From the NCBI GenBank assembly GCA_000987045.1, contig LAKY01000051.1, positions 1 through 64,000 on the forward strand: a stretch of 64,000 nucleotides of DNA, given 5' to 3'. The notes under the pieces are model-generated. The model worked only from the letters and a program-made list of their open reading frames with translations, had not been told where the DNA came from and made no database searches. Each line of letters starts with the position of its first letter. The stretch's first letter is position 1. Positions 46,728-55,118 of this stretch are shown here, one piece after another. This DNA comes from Clostridiales bacterium PH28_bin88. Its GTDB lineage: Bacteria; Bacillota; PH28-bin88. The position numbers were made by a program, and so were the translations under genes.

Positions 46728-48023
46728 CTACTCGATGCCAACCCGTTTAAAAATATAGTCCACATGCTTGAGGTGGTAGTTGTAATCGAACAGGTCTTCC
46801 ACTTCAACCGGGGTGAGGTAGCCCATGACCTCCTGGTCCTTCAGCACCAGTTCTTTAAATGGAATCCGGGCACGCCAGGCGTGAAGGGCATTTCGCTGAA
46901 CCCAGGCGTAAGCGGTCTCGCGCAGGATGCCCTTTTCCACCAGGGCCAGCATCACCCGCTGGGAAAATACCAGGCCCAGGGTGGTGTCCAGGTTCTCGCG
47001 CATGTGTTCCGGGTAAACGAGTAAATTGTCCATCACGTCGATAAACTTCGCCAGCATGTAATCCAAAAGAATGGTGCTGTCCGGAATGATGACACGCTCC
47101 ACCGAGGAGTGAGTAAGGTCCCGCTCGTGCCAGAGGGCCACATCTTCCATGGCGGCCAGGGCGTTACCCCGCACCACCCGGGCCAACCCGGCCACCCGTT
47201 CCGCGGTGAGGGGGTTCTTCTTGTGAGGCATGGCGGAAGAACCCTTCTGGCCCTTAGCGAACATCTCTTCCGCCTCCAAAATGTCGGTCCGCTGCAGGTT
47301 ACGGATCTCGGTGGCAAACTTGTCCAGTGAGCTGGCGATCAGCGCCAGGGTGGTCATGTAATCGGCGTGGCGGTCCCGCTGGATAATCTGGGTAGAAACA
47401 GGAGCCGGTTTCAACCCCAGCTTGGCGCACACGTACTCTTCCACCCGGGGATCAATATTGGCGAAGGTGCCCACCGCTCCCGAAATCTTGCCTACACTGA
47501 TTACTTCTTTGGCCTGCTCAAGCCGGCGGATACAACGGTCCACCTCCGCCACCCACAAGGCCATCTTCAACCCGAAGGTCACCGGCTCCGCATGGATGCC
47601 ATGGGTGCGGCCCACCATCAAGGTGAGCTTGTGGTCCCGGGCCTGCCGCACCAGCACCTCTCTGAGACGCTGAAGTTTGGCCATGATGATGTCCGCGGCC
47701 TCCCGCATCTGTACTGCCAGGGCAGTATCCAGCACATCAGAAGAGGTCATGCCCATATGGATGTACTTGGAGGCATCCCCCACCTTTTCCGCCACAGCGG
47801 TCAAGAAGGCAATCACGTCGTGCCTGGTGACCGATTCGATCTCGTCGATCCGCTGAACGTCGAAGTCCGCACGCTCCCGGATCTGCTTCAGCGCCTCCGG
47901 TGGAATGTTGCCCAGTTGGGCTTGGGCCTCACAGGCGTAAACCTCCACCTCCAACCACTTGCGGAATTTGTTTTCCGGTGCCCAAATGCGCCCCATCTCC
48001 GGTAGCGTGTATCTTTCGATCAT
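46728..48023 (-). CDS. purB: Adenylosuccinate lyase
   Basis: A 431-residue lyase that acts twice in purine synthesis, on SAICAR and on adenylosuccinate. It has MTSSDVLDTALAVQM near 85, RTHGIHAEPVTFG near 140 with a catalytic histidine and the signature GSSAMPHKKNP near 262. ATG 48023 (MIERYTLPEMG) has AGGGGGG upstream, so the longer frame is rejected. Confidence 0.97.
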   Translation of the reverse strand: MIERYTLPEMGRIWAPENKFRKWLEVEVYACEAQAQLGNIPPEALKQIRERADFDVQRIDEIESVTRHDVIAFLTAVAEKVGDASKYIHMGMTSSDVLDTALAVQMREAADIIMAKLQRLREVLVRQARDHKLTLMVGRTHGIHAEPVTFGLKMALWVAEVDRCIRRLEQAKEVISVGKISGAVGTFANIDPRVEEYVCAKLGLKPAPVSTQIIQRDRHADYMTTLALIASSLDKFATEIRNLQRTDILEAEEMFAKGQKGSSAMPHKKNPLTAERVAGLARVVRGNALAAMEDVALWHERDLTHSSVERVIIPDSTILLDYMLAKFIDVMDNLLVYPEHMRENLDTTLGLVFSQRVMLALVEKGILRETAYAWVQRNALHAWRARIPFKELVLKDQEVMGYLTPVEVEDLFDYNYHLKHVDYIFKRVGIE

Positions 48024-48136
48024 GTGTATTACCCCCCTACCATGACATAGCTCTTGTAGCCAACCTGCATTTTTCAACAACCAGTTCCACCGGGCCTGCC
48101 GCTCAAAGACGAAGGCCCCTAAAACCGGATCTGATA

Positions 48137-48163
48137 CCCGACTTCTGATTTCCGACCACCGAA
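48137..48163. repeat. Degenerate GTCRGAA-type repeat in purB-purE gap
   Basis: CCCGACTTCTGATTTCCGACC is a short array of the same degenerate seven-to-eight-base unit found at 50287-50386, in the opposite sense. Confidence 0.5.
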
Positions 48164-48169
48164 TAGGCT

Positions 48170-48214
48170 AGCCCAGGCACGATATCACCTTTTAAGGTTC
48201 TACTTGCCTGGGCT
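48170..48214 (-). repeat. Stem-loop between purE and purB
   Basis: AGCCCAGGCA (48170-48179) pairs with TGCCTGGGCT (48205-48214), enclosing a small ACCTTTTAAGGT hairpin, so the RNA would form a two-tier stem. No T tract follows on the minus strand. It may set the ratio between purE and the downstream genes. Confidence 0.5.
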
Positions 48215-48222
48215 TTCACCTC

Positions 48223-48744
48223 CTACACCTTCTCCGCCAAGTAACCGTCCACCCCCAAGCGAGAGAGTCTTTCCGCTTTTGCATCCACCTGGGCCGCCAG
48301 TTCCCGCTTGTACCGGACCACCCGTTCCCGCACAGCGGGATCAGCCGCCCCGAGGATCTGGGCGGCAAAGATCCCCGCATTTTTGGCGCCGTCAATGGCC
48401 ATGGTTGCCACCGGGATCCCGCTGGGCATCTGGACCATGGAGTACAGCGAATCCACGCCCCCCAGGGCGGCGGTCTTAATGGGAACAGCGATCACCGGCA
48501 AGGGGGTCAGGGCGGCCAGGACCCCGGCTAAGTGAGCCGCTCCCCCGGCCCCGGCGATGATTACCTTGAGGCCGCGGTCCACCGCCGTCTCGGCGTACTC
48601 TGCGGCCCGGTGGGGGGTCCGGTGCGCCGAAGCGATGACCACCTCACAGCCGATCCCCAACTGTTCCAGCACCTTGGCAGCCTCCCGCATCACCGGCAGG
48701 TCCGAATCGCTACCCATCACAATCCCCACTTCTACAGTCGGCAC
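48223..48744 (-). CDS. purE: N5-carboxyaminoimidazole ribonucleotide mutase
   Basis: A 173-residue PurE. It begins VEVGIVMGSDSDLPVM and has the active-site SAHRTPHRAAEYAETA near 42, GAGGAAHLAGVLAA near 68 and TPLPVIAVPI near 82. The GTG at 48744 has AGGAGG seven bases upstream; the ATG two codons earlier is too close to it. purK, the usual ATP-dependent partner, is not in the operon or elsewhere in this window. Confidence 0.94.
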   Translation of the reverse strand: MPTVEVGIVMGSDSDLPVMREAAKVLEQLGIGCEVVIASAHRTPHRAAEYAETAVDRGLKVIIAGAGGAAHLAGVLAALTPLPVIAVPIKTAALGGVDSLYSMVQMPSGIPVATMAIDGAKNAGIFAAQILGAADPAVRERVVRYKRELAAQVDAKAERLSRLGVDGYLAEKV

Positions 48745-48789
48745 AGGCATTCCTCCTAAATGTGTTTAAAACATTGGTTTACGCTTCGC

Positions 48790-50082
48790 CTAGACAAAGA
48801 ACCTGATAATGAATAGAAAAGTGAGTATCCACATCGTGATGCTGATTTCCTTCGCCTTGCCGGCCAAAAGCCGCAGCAGGGTGTAAGCCAGCACGCCGAA
48901 AACGATGCCTTCCGCGATGCTGAAGGCAAAGGGCATCATCACGATGGCCAGGAAAGCGGGGATTCCCTCCAGGTAGTCGGTAAAATCGATGCGCATGATG
49001 GGCTCCATCATGAAGATACCTACGATGATCAGGATGGGAGCGGTTGCCTGGGCGGGAATAACGCCCACCAGGGGTGAGAAGAAGAGGGCGATAATGAACA
49101 GCACGGCTACCACTATCGAGGTGAGGCCGGTGCGGCCGCCTTCCGCCACGCCGGAGGCACTTTCAATGTAAGTCGTGACGGTACTGGTACCCATCACCGC
49201 ACCAAAAACAGTAGCCAGCGAGTCAGCCAGCAAAGCCCTGTTTGCGCGGGGCAACCGCCCCTGCTCATCCAGCATGCCGGCCTTGGTGGCAACGCCGGTC
49301 AAAGTGCCGATAGTGTCAAACAAGTCAACAAAAGTAAAGGCAAAAACAATAGGAATGATCCCATATGTCAGGATATCTTTTAGTGAAGGAGCAAAAGCCC
49401 CGAAGGTATCGCTGACGCTGGGAGGCATGCTCACCAGGCGAAAGTTTTCAATATTGGTTACGCCCAAAGGAATGCCCACTATGGTAGTGACGAGAATACC
49501 CCATAGCAGGGAGCCTTTCACCCGCCACACCACCAGGGCGCCTGTGATCAAGAGCCCAAGAGCTGCAAGCAGTACCTTTGGATCGCCAAAATCTCCGAGG
49601 GCGACCAGAGTAGGCTCATAGGCCACCACTATACCGGCGTTTTTAAACCCGATTAGGGCGATAAACAAACCGATACCGGCGCTGACCGCCAGCTTCAGGG
49701 TCATGGGAATCGAATTGACGATAGCCTCGCGGGCTTTAGTAAGGGTTAAGATCAGAAAAATAATTCCGGAAATAAACACCGCCGCCAGGGCCGCTTGCCA
49801 GGAGCCCAGCTTGGCCGCCACGGTAAAGGCGAAGAAGGCGTTCAGCCCCATTCCCGGGGCTAAAGCGAAGGGGTAGTTGGCCAGCAGGCCCATCAGCAAG
49901 GTGCCAAAAGCCGCGGACACCGCCGTGGCCACGAATACCGCGCCTACCGGCATCCCTGCCGCTCCCAGGATTTCCGGGTTAACGAAGATGATATAGGCCA
50001 TGGTCATAAAGGTGGTGATACCCGCCATTACCTCGGTACGAACATTAGTCTTGTTCTCGCTTAGTCTGAAGAAGTTCTCCAA
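48790..50082 (-). CDS. NCS2 purine permease, AzgA/PbuG type
   Basis: A 430-residue membrane carrier with about twelve or more helices of the hypoxanthine/guanine/adenine group. Marks: MAGITTFMTMAYIIFVNP near residue 18, the ALAPGMGLNAFFAF stretch near 75, SVDLFDTIGTLTGVA-like FVDLFDTIGTLTGV near 250 and GTSTVTTYIESASGVAEGGRTGLTS near 300. It lies first in the pur transcript, behind a guanine-type riboswitch, which fits import of guanine or hypoxanthine. ATG start. Confidence 0.9.
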   Translation of the reverse strand: MENFFRLSENKTNVRTEVMAGITTFMTMAYIIFVNPEILGAAGMPVGAVFVATAVSAAFGTLLMGLLANYPFALAPGMGLNAFFAFTVAAKLGSWQAALAAVFISGIIFLILTLTKAREAIVNSIPMTLKLAVSAGIGLFIALIGFKNAGIVVAYEPTLVALGDFGDPKVLLAALGLLITGALVVWRVKGSLLWGILVTTIVGIPLGVTNIENFRLVSMPPSVSDTFGAFAPSLKDILTYGIIPIVFAFTFVDLFDTIGTLTGVATKAGMLDEQGRLPRANRALLADSLATVFGAVMGTSTVTTYIESASGVAEGGRTGLTSIVVAVLFIIALFFSPLVGVIPAQATAPILIIVGIFMMEPIMRIDFTDYLEGIPAFLAIVMMPFAFSIAEGIVFGVLAYTLLRLLAGKAKEISITMWILTFLFIIRFFV

Positions 50083-50180
50083 TTCCTTCCGCTCCTTTGG
50101 CTTTTTTTCCTAGCATAGCATGTACGGTACAACGTTTATTATGCCATAGCGCCTTAGTTTCCACCCCTTTCACCAAAGCC

Positions 50181-50235
50181 AAAACCCAGGCAGGTAGATT
50201 TAGCATAAAGCCGAAACCTACCCGCCTGGGTTTTT
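50181..50235 (-). terminator. Candidate riboswitch-controlled terminator
   Basis: On the minus strand CCCAGGC and GGTAG pair with CTACC and GCCTGGG (50185-50191 with 50224-50230, 50193-50197 with 50218-50222), followed by TTTTGGCTTT. It lies between the purine aptamer and the permease start. The loop sequence TTTCGGCT is nearly complementary to bases just after the aptamer (AGCCCGAAA), which would allow an alternative fold. Confidence 0.5.
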
Positions 50236-50286
50236 GTCCCTCCGGTGTAGCATGAATCATGCTTGTACCACTCGGACCAGCCATTC

Positions 50287-50386
50287 CGGAAGTCGGTCGT
50301 CGGAAGTCAGAAGTCAGAATAGAAACCTAGACCGCACCTTTAAGGTTCTTGTTCTGACCTCCGATTTCAGACTTCAGACTTCTGAA
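50287..50386. repeat. Inverted pair of degenerate GAAGTC repeats in the pur leader
   Basis: A GGAAGTC/GTCAGAA-type array at about 50287-50320 faces its inverse at about 50351-50386, so the leader RNA can fold a long imperfect hairpin. The element sits between the purine aptamer and the presumed terminator. Similar units occur at 48137-48163. Confidence 0.6.
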
Positions 50387-50412
50387 ACCGGAACCCTAGG
50401 TACACTTTCGGG

Positions 50413-50477
50413 CTGTAGCAGGGTAATTCAAGGTTACCCGGTAGAAACTTGCGGGCCAAATCCCCGCAATTATACAG
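50413..50477 (-). ncRNA. Purine riboswitch aptamer, guanine type
   Basis: On the minus strand the element reads CTGTATAAT, P2 TGCGGG/CCCGCA with loop GATTTGG, the invariant AGTTTCTACC, P3 GGGTAA/TTACCC with loop CCTTGAA, then TGCTACAG closing P1. The junction nucleotide in CTAC is C, which pairs with guanine or hypoxanthine; adenine riboswitches have U there. Loop complementarity (TGG with CC) fits the kissing contact. It begins about 50 bases after the predicted transcription start and precedes the purine permease and pur genes. Confidence 0.9.
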
Positions 50478-50534
50478 TCCCTCATCGGCGCCACCAAAAG
50501 CAGGAGCGCTTCTGTATTCGTTTTTCCTAGTTTT

Positions 50535-50563
50535 ATCTTACCAAGGGTTCATGTTAGAGTCAA
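50535..50563 (-). promoter_or_regulatory. Sigma-A promoter of the purine operon
   Basis: TTGACT (50558-50563) and TAAGAT (50535-50540) on the minus strand are 17 bases apart. Start expected near 50528, ahead of the riboswitch. Confidence 0.8.
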
Positions 50564-50568
50564 GAGTG

Positions 50569-50610
50569 TTTCCGAACATTTAACCTAAAAATAAAGTAAA
50601 CGTTCGGATG
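50569..50610. promoter_or_regulatory. PurBox pair, PurR binding site
   Basis: CCGAACATT (50572-50580) and the inverse ACGTTCGG (50600-50607) match the Bacillus PurBox core CCGAACWWT in inverted arrangement with the usual spacing, and lie immediately upstream of the -35 box of the pur promoter. This is the standard layout for PurR repression relieved by PRPP. The purR gene is not in this window. Confidence 0.8.
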
Positions 50611-50613
50611 TTC

Positions 50614-52158
50614 TTACTCCCACTCGATAGTGGCGGGAGGCTTGGAGGTTACATCATAGATCACCCGGTTGATGTGCCGCACCTCGTTAACCAGGCGGGA
50701 AGAAATGCGCTCCAGTACCTCATAAGGCAACCTGGCCCAATCGGCGGTCATGGCGTCGTCGCTGGTTACGGCCCGCACCACAATGGGGTAGGCATAGGTA
50801 CGCTCGTCCCCCATCACCCCCACGCTCTTCATGGAAGGCAGGACAGCGAAGGATTGCCAGATCTCCCGGTAAAGACCGGCCTTTTTGATCTCATCCAGGA
50901 CAATGGCGTCGGCCTCCCGCAGGATATCCAGCTTCTCCGGGATGACCTCGCCCAGGATGCGGATGGCCAACCCGGGTCCCGGGAAGGGTTGCCGCCAAAC
51001 AATGTCCTCGGGAAGGCCCAGTTCCAACCCCACCAATCTTACCTCGTCCTTGAAGAGGGTACGCAGTGGTTCAATCAGCTTTAGTTCCATCTTCTCCGGC
51101 AGGCCGCCCACGTTATGATGGCTCTTGATGGTGGCCGCCGTCTCGGTGCCGCTTTCAATTACATCCGAATACAGGGTGCCCTGGACCAGGTAATCGACTT
51201 CACCCAGGCGGCGGGCCTCATCTTCAAAGACCCGGATGAACTCCTCCCCGATAATCTTACGCTTTTGCTCCGGGTCGGTGACTCCGGCAAGGCGGTCCAA
51301 AAACCGCTGCGTGGCGTCCACGTAGATGAGATTCAGGTGCATGTGATCACCAAAGGTGCGGCGCACCTGCTCCGCCTCACCCTTGCGCAGCAGGCCGTGG
51401 TTGACAAACACGCAGGTCAACCGGTCTCCCACCGCCCGGTGGACAATGGTGGCGGCCACCGCGGAATCCACTCCGCCGCTCAGGGCGCACAGCACCTTCC
51501 GTTCCCCCGCCTGGGAACGGATGCGGGCCACCTCTTCGGCCACAAAGGACTCCATGGTCCACTCCCCGGAGCACCCGCACACCTCATAGAGGAAATACTT
51601 GAGGATATCCATACCAAAAGGCGTATGCTTGACCTCGGGGTGAAACTGTACCCCGTACAGTTTGCGCCGGTGGTCGCTCATGGCCGCTACCGGCGTGTAA
51701 GAAGTGCGGGCGTCCACCTCGAACCCCGGGGGTGGCGTCTTCACATAAACCCCGTGGCTCATCCAGCACTCCTGGGCGTCCGGCAGGCCCCGGAACATGC
51801 CGTTACAGGCGCATACGGTCAGCGGGGTCTTACCGTACTCCCGGCTTTCCGCCGGGGCAACTTCCCCTCCCAGGTCAAGGGCCATCAACTGCATGCCGTA
51901 ACAAATCCCCAGGATGGGAATACCCGCCCGGTAAAGCTCAGGATCCAAGCGCGGCGCTCCCGGCTCATACACGCTGGCAGGCCCGCCGGAAAAGATAATC
52001 CCCTTGGGGCCCTTGGCTACAATCTGTTCAAGAGGAGTGTGATAAGGTATCATTTCGCAGTAGACATGGAGTTCCCTTACCCGGCGGGCAATCAACTGGT
52101 TGTACTGCCCCCCGAAGTCCAAAACGATTACCAGTTCTCTTTGTTCGTCCTTCGCCAT
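50614..52158 (-). CDS. guaA: GMP synthase (glutamine-hydrolysing)
   Basis: A 514-residue enzyme converting XMP to GMP. The amidotransferase domain has the nucleophile in [16 protein letters not shown] near 85 and QFHPEVKHT near 172; the synthetase domain has the P-loop [12 protein letters not shown] near 220 and [12 protein letters not shown] near 330, and the C-terminal dimerisation domain is complete. ATG behind GGAGG. It follows hpt after 23 bases; its stop lies just upstream of the pur PurBox, so purine salvage and synthesis genes are contiguous. Confidence 0.97.
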   Translation of the reverse strand: MAKDEQRELVIVLDFGGQYNQLIARRVRELHVYCEMIPYHTPLEQIVAKGPKGIIFSGGPASVYEPGAPRLDPELYRAGIPILGICYGMQLMALDLGGEVAPAESREYGKTPLTVCACNGMFRGLPDAQECWMSHGVYVKTPPPGFEVDARTSYTPVAAMSDHRRKLYGVQFHPEVKHTPFGMDILKYFLYEVCGCSGEWTMESFVAEEVARIRSQAGERKVLCALSGGVDSAVAATIVHRAVGDRLTCVFVNHGLLRKGEAEQVRRTFGDHMHLNLIYVDATQRFLDRLAGVTDPEQKRKIIGEEFIRVFEDEARRLGEVDYLVQGTLYSDVIESGTETAATIKSHHNVGGLPEKMELKLIEPLRTLFKDEVRLVGLELGLPEDIVWRQPFPGPGLAIRILGEVIPEKLDILREADAIVLDEIKKAGLYREIWQSFAVLPSMKSVGVMGDERTYAYPIVVRAVTSDDAMTADWARLPYEVLERISSRLVNEVRHINRVIYDVTSKPPATIEWE

Positions 52159-52181
52159 TTAGGTGTTTTCCTCCATATGCC

Positions 52182-52721
52182 TTACTTTTGGGATGCGTCC
52201 GGCTTCAGCACCGCAATGTAAGGGAGATGCCGGTAATGCTCGTTGAAGTCCAGCCCGTAGCCCACCACAAAGTAGTCCGGAATTTCGAAACCGTTATAAT
52301 CCGGGTGTACCTCAATCGTTCGTCGAGTGGGCTTATCCAAAAAGGTACAGGTTTTTACGCTGGCCGGCCCCCGGGACCGGAGGTTCTCCAGCAGGTACCG
52401 GAGCGTCAAACCGGTATCCACGATGTCCTCCACGATGAGCACGTGCTTTCCTTCGATGCTGGTTTCCAGGTCCTTCAGGATGCGCACCGCCCCTGACGAG
52501 GTGGTCCCAGACCCATAACTCGACACTGCCATGAAGTCCAGTTTCAGCGGCACGGAGATGGATCGTACCAGGTCGGATAAAAAAATAATGGCGCCTTTAA
52601 GAATACCCACTACCATCAGGTCCTTACCCGCGTAATCCGCCGAAATGCGCTCCCCCAGTTCCCGCACCTTTTGGGCGATCTGTTGTTCTGAAATCAGCAC
52701 CTCTTTCACGTCGCTGGTCAT
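52182..52721 (-). CDS. hpt: Hypoxanthine-guanine phosphoribosyltransferase
   Basis: A 179-residue purine salvage enzyme making IMP or GMP from hypoxanthine or guanine and PRPP. It has VGILKGAIIFLSDL near 40, the PRPP loop VLIVEDIVDTGLTL near 95 and the C-terminal PDYFVVGYGLDFNEHYRHLPYI broadly typical of Hpt. ATG 52721 follows GGAGG; the longer frame adds a non-homologous leader. It pairs with guaA for guanine nucleotide supply from imported base. Confidence 0.96.
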   Translation of the reverse strand: MTSDVKEVLISEQQIAQKVRELGERISADYAGKDLMVVGILKGAIIFLSDLVRSISVPLKLDFMAVSSYGSGTTSSGAVRILKDLETSIEGKHVLIVEDIVDTGLTLRYLLENLRSRGPASVKTCTFLDKPTRRTIEVHPDYNGFEIPDYFVVGYGLDFNEHYRHLPYIAVLKPDASQK

Positions 52722-52795
52722 GTCCAAACCTCCTACCTCGGCTAAATGGCCACAGCCTGTTCCGGTGTTATTCTCTGACAAACCTGCTTGGCAAT

Positions 52796-52820
52796 ATACT
52801 CCCGGTATATCCGGCAGTAT
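52796..52820. promoter_or_regulatory. Dyad-symmetric element upstream of hpt
   Basis: ATACT-C-CCGG-TATAT-CCGG-C-AGTAT is an imperfect 25-base palindrome about 75 bases ahead of the hpt start. It lacks PurBox bases. It could be an operator, but no binder is suggested by the neighbourhood. Confidence 0.4.
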
Positions 52821-52912
52821 TCGCTGCCTCTAGCCAAAATCCTCCTTTAAGCCAAATACCCTCCGGCCAAATCTTCTACACGGGGCATTGCTGCGAAAGA
52901 AAGCTCAAACGC

Positions 52913-54244
52913 TCATACCGGTTTGTAAGGATCGTAAGCCACAGCTTCTGGCCGAACACCGTCCTTAAGCGCGTTTACAGCTATCCACAGGCTATTGTCC
53001 ACCATTTCGTAGAAGAAGGGGATCTCCAGTGGGTTCTCGCCTTCCCTTAACGCCATCACTATCGCCAGGCACCAGGCGGCGGTGTCTGCACTTTTCCGCG
53101 AGGCGAAATAATATGCCAAGTCTTCCAACCGGGTAGCCCACCGTTCCAGATGAATACCGGCAAGTAGCCTGGCTGCAGCTTTACGCCGGCATTTCTCCCA
53201 TAGAGCCTCCCAACCAGCTGGTTCATGGGTAGACCGTTCGGGTAACAGCGCCAGCAAGGCCCGTGCCTCTCCCTCCACTTCATCCAGGCCGAAAAACCAA
53301 CCCTCCATTTCCTGTTCATCCAAAAGAAGGCTACTGTCCTCCACCATTTTCCGCAGGTTCGCCCTGATTTGGGCCTCGTCAAGTACCTGGTAGACCGGAT
53401 GCTTGCTGTAGTCCTTCATGGGTTCTCCTAGCATCCGGCGGAAGGTGTGCAGGTGAGTAGGAGGGGTAAAACCGCTCTTGATGTTGAGCCGGTAGTATTT
53501 GCCCAACAAAAACTTGATGTAATCGGGATCTACCTCGGCATAGGTGGAGTAGTCGCTATCCCCTTTTTCCTTTCTGGTCCAAAACTTCTCCACTTGCGAA
53601 AATCGCTTTTTACTGAATTGGACGGTCCAACAATCCTTAATCCCCACCTGATCGTTGAGCAACAAAAACGTTGTGTCCAGACCTCTCGGTCCGCCCGGTA
53701 CAGCACATATAATGGAGCGGGATCCCACCCCGTCCACATAGCTCATGAAGGCCTTGTACACCACCTCCGGGGCGGACTTCGAAAGCTGTTTCGCAACAGC
53801 CTCTCCCATATCAGGCTCTAATACCGGAGTAATCCCTCCGGTTTTAAGAAGATACAACGATTTACGGGCTTGCTTGTGCAGGTGAACCAGAGCAGGGTCT
53901 GCTACCGCCTCTGCCAGGAGGTCAGCGGCGGACCGGCTTTTCACCAGAGCCAGGGCTGCCGCCGCCTCTTGGCCCAGAGTTGCATCCTGGTGCCGCAACG
54001 CGGCGGCCAAAAAAGGCAGGCCTACGTCCTGTTTCTTCCATGCTACACCCAACAGCGCCAACCTGGTTACCTGTGGTCCTTCCTCTTTCAGCTTGTCCAA
54101 CGCAGCCAGAACCTCCTGGTGTCCCAGGCCGGCCAGTTCCACTAGGCTGTCCGCCGCGCCCTCCATTACAGCTTCCAGTGCTTGAGCGAACGAGTCTTTC
54201 TCCTTTCTCGCTGTTGGTTTCTGCTTGGCAGGTTTTTTCTTCAA
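52913..54244 (-). CDS. Unknown protein with HEAT-like N-terminus
   Basis: About 443 residues from a TTG at 54244 behind GAGGTGAT. After a lysine-rich start (KKKPAKQKPTARKEK) residues 20-150 form alanine/leucine-rich helical repeats of HEAT type (VTRLALLGVAWKKQDVGLPF, ATLGQEAAAALALVKSR). The rest, including DGVGSRSIICAVPGGPRGLDTT near 185, is not recognised. No signal peptide or membrane helix. Similar proteins with this mixed architecture are conserved hypotheticals in Desulfotomaculum-like genomes by my recollection. It stands alone. Confidence 0.6.
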   Translation of the reverse strand: MKKKPAKQKPTARKEKDSFAQALEAVMEGAADSLVELAGLGHQEVLAALDKLKEEGPQVTRLALLGVAWKKQDVGLPFLAAALRHQDATLGQEAAAALALVKSRSAADLLAEAVADPALVHLHKQARKSLYLLKTGGITPVLEPDMGEAVAKQLSKSAPEVVYKAFMSYVDGVGSRSIICAVPGGPRGLDTTFLLLNDQVGIKDCWTVQFSKKRFSQVEKFWTRKEKGDSDYSTYAEVDPDYIKFLLGKYYRLNIKSGFTPPTHLHTFRRMLGEPMKDYSKHPVYQVLDEAQIRANLRKMVEDSSLLLDEQEMEGWFFGLDEVEGEARALLALLPERSTHEPAGWEALWEKCRRKAAARLLAGIHLERWATRLEDLAYYFASRKSADTAAWCLAIVMALREGENPLEIPFFYEMVDNSLWIAVNALKDGVRPEAVAYDPYKPV

Positions 54245-54631
54245 GGTACTATCACCTCTGATTATTGATACTTCCAACCTCAACCGTTTTTACACTGCTT
54301 CCTACACCAACCGCTAGTCAATCTGCAATTGCCTTTCAATGTCTTTCTACCGGGTACAAGTCGCAGAAACCGCTTTCCAATTTTGAGTGGATATACTCCT
54401 TACCGAAAGACGGCCTCAGGCGCAGGCTGTAAACCACGGGGAATAGGGGTCTCCACCAGTTCCCGCTTAACACGTTCTTCCACCCTGCTCAGATCGGCAA
54501 ACTCCATCCATGGTTCCTGGTGATAGGTTTGGTGAATGGCATCAGCAGGCTTCTACCCGGATTATTTCTTGACAGCACGCAATTATTCCTTCTACCGGCT
54601 TAAATTGCCATCCGGCGCAACGAAATTACCC
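54245..54631. other. Intergenic region without a recognised gene
   Basis: About 390 bases between the unknown repeat protein gene and the terminator of the toxin remnant. Short open frames exist on both strands but none has a ribosome site or recognisable family. A promoter for the downstream minus-strand gene is expected here. Confidence 0.4.
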
Positions 54632-54656
54632 AAAAAAAGACCCGGCACTTACCGGG
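54632..54656 (-). terminator. Rho-independent terminator of the toxin-antitoxin unit
   Basis: CCCGGCACTTACCGGG (54641-54656) forms a hairpin and is followed on the minus strand by TCTTTTTTT. Confidence 0.85.
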
Positions 54657-54672
54657 CGGACAGAGACTGCTT

Positions 54673-54791
54673 TTACATCCCCAGGCAGCGCCGCAAGGCC
54701 TGCCAGATCTCCTCTTGCCGGTCTCGACCTGCTCGGAACCCACAACCGGGTTCAGGTCTGTCCGAAAGATAGACCAACGATATGTTACCAC
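54673..54791 (-). pseudogene. MazF-type toxin remnant with internal deletion
   Basis: The frame from GTG 54791 reads IFRTDLNPVVGSEQ, the conserved N-terminal signature of MazF/PemK mRNA interferases. After a frame change the next bases read EEIWQALRRCLGM then TAA at 54673-54675, which looks like the usual last helix of MazF. The middle, including the RPVLVI strand and catalytic threonine region, is missing. The GTG overlaps the antitoxin stop, the normal order in such operons. The toxin cannot be active. Confidence 0.75.
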
Positions 54792-55063
54792 CGCGGGATC
54801 ACCTTCGCCGTTTCATCGTCAGCATGCCGGAATGCCTCTTCCGTTTCCCGCAAGTCCCGGATGAATTCCGGATCCCTGGCCGCCTCGGCCATGGCCTGGC
54901 GGAAACCCTCTCGCTCCAAGTTGGTCACGTACTCTTCCACGGCCCCCCTCACCACCGCATTAACCGAAGGAATACGCTTTTGATCAGCCAAAGTCCGCAG
55001 TCTTTGCAGCATGGTTTCAGGGAGAGCGTAGGTCACTTTCTTTAGTTTCGAAGTTTCCACCAT
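54785..55063 (-). CDS. Ribbon-helix-helix antitoxin of a MazF pair
   Basis: A 92-residue protein with an N-terminal ribbon-helix-helix (KKVTYALPETMLQRLRTLA) and an acidic C-terminal tail rich in charged helix (RDPEFIRDLRETEEAFRHAD) that would wrap the toxin. ATG 55063 follows AGGAGG. Antitoxins of this make-up precede mazF genes in clostridial genomes. Its toxin is a broken gene, so it may persist as an orphan repressor or as protection against related toxins. Confidence 0.78.
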   Translation of the reverse strand: MVETSKLKKVTYALPETMLQRLRTLADQKRIPSVNAVVRGAVEEYVTNLEREGFRQAMAEAARDPEFIRDLRETEEAFRHADDETAKVIPRW

Positions 55064-55118
55064 GTTGATCCCCTCCTGAAAGTATTGCATCAAAAGCAAT
55101 CCTTTCGAGCAAGTATCC

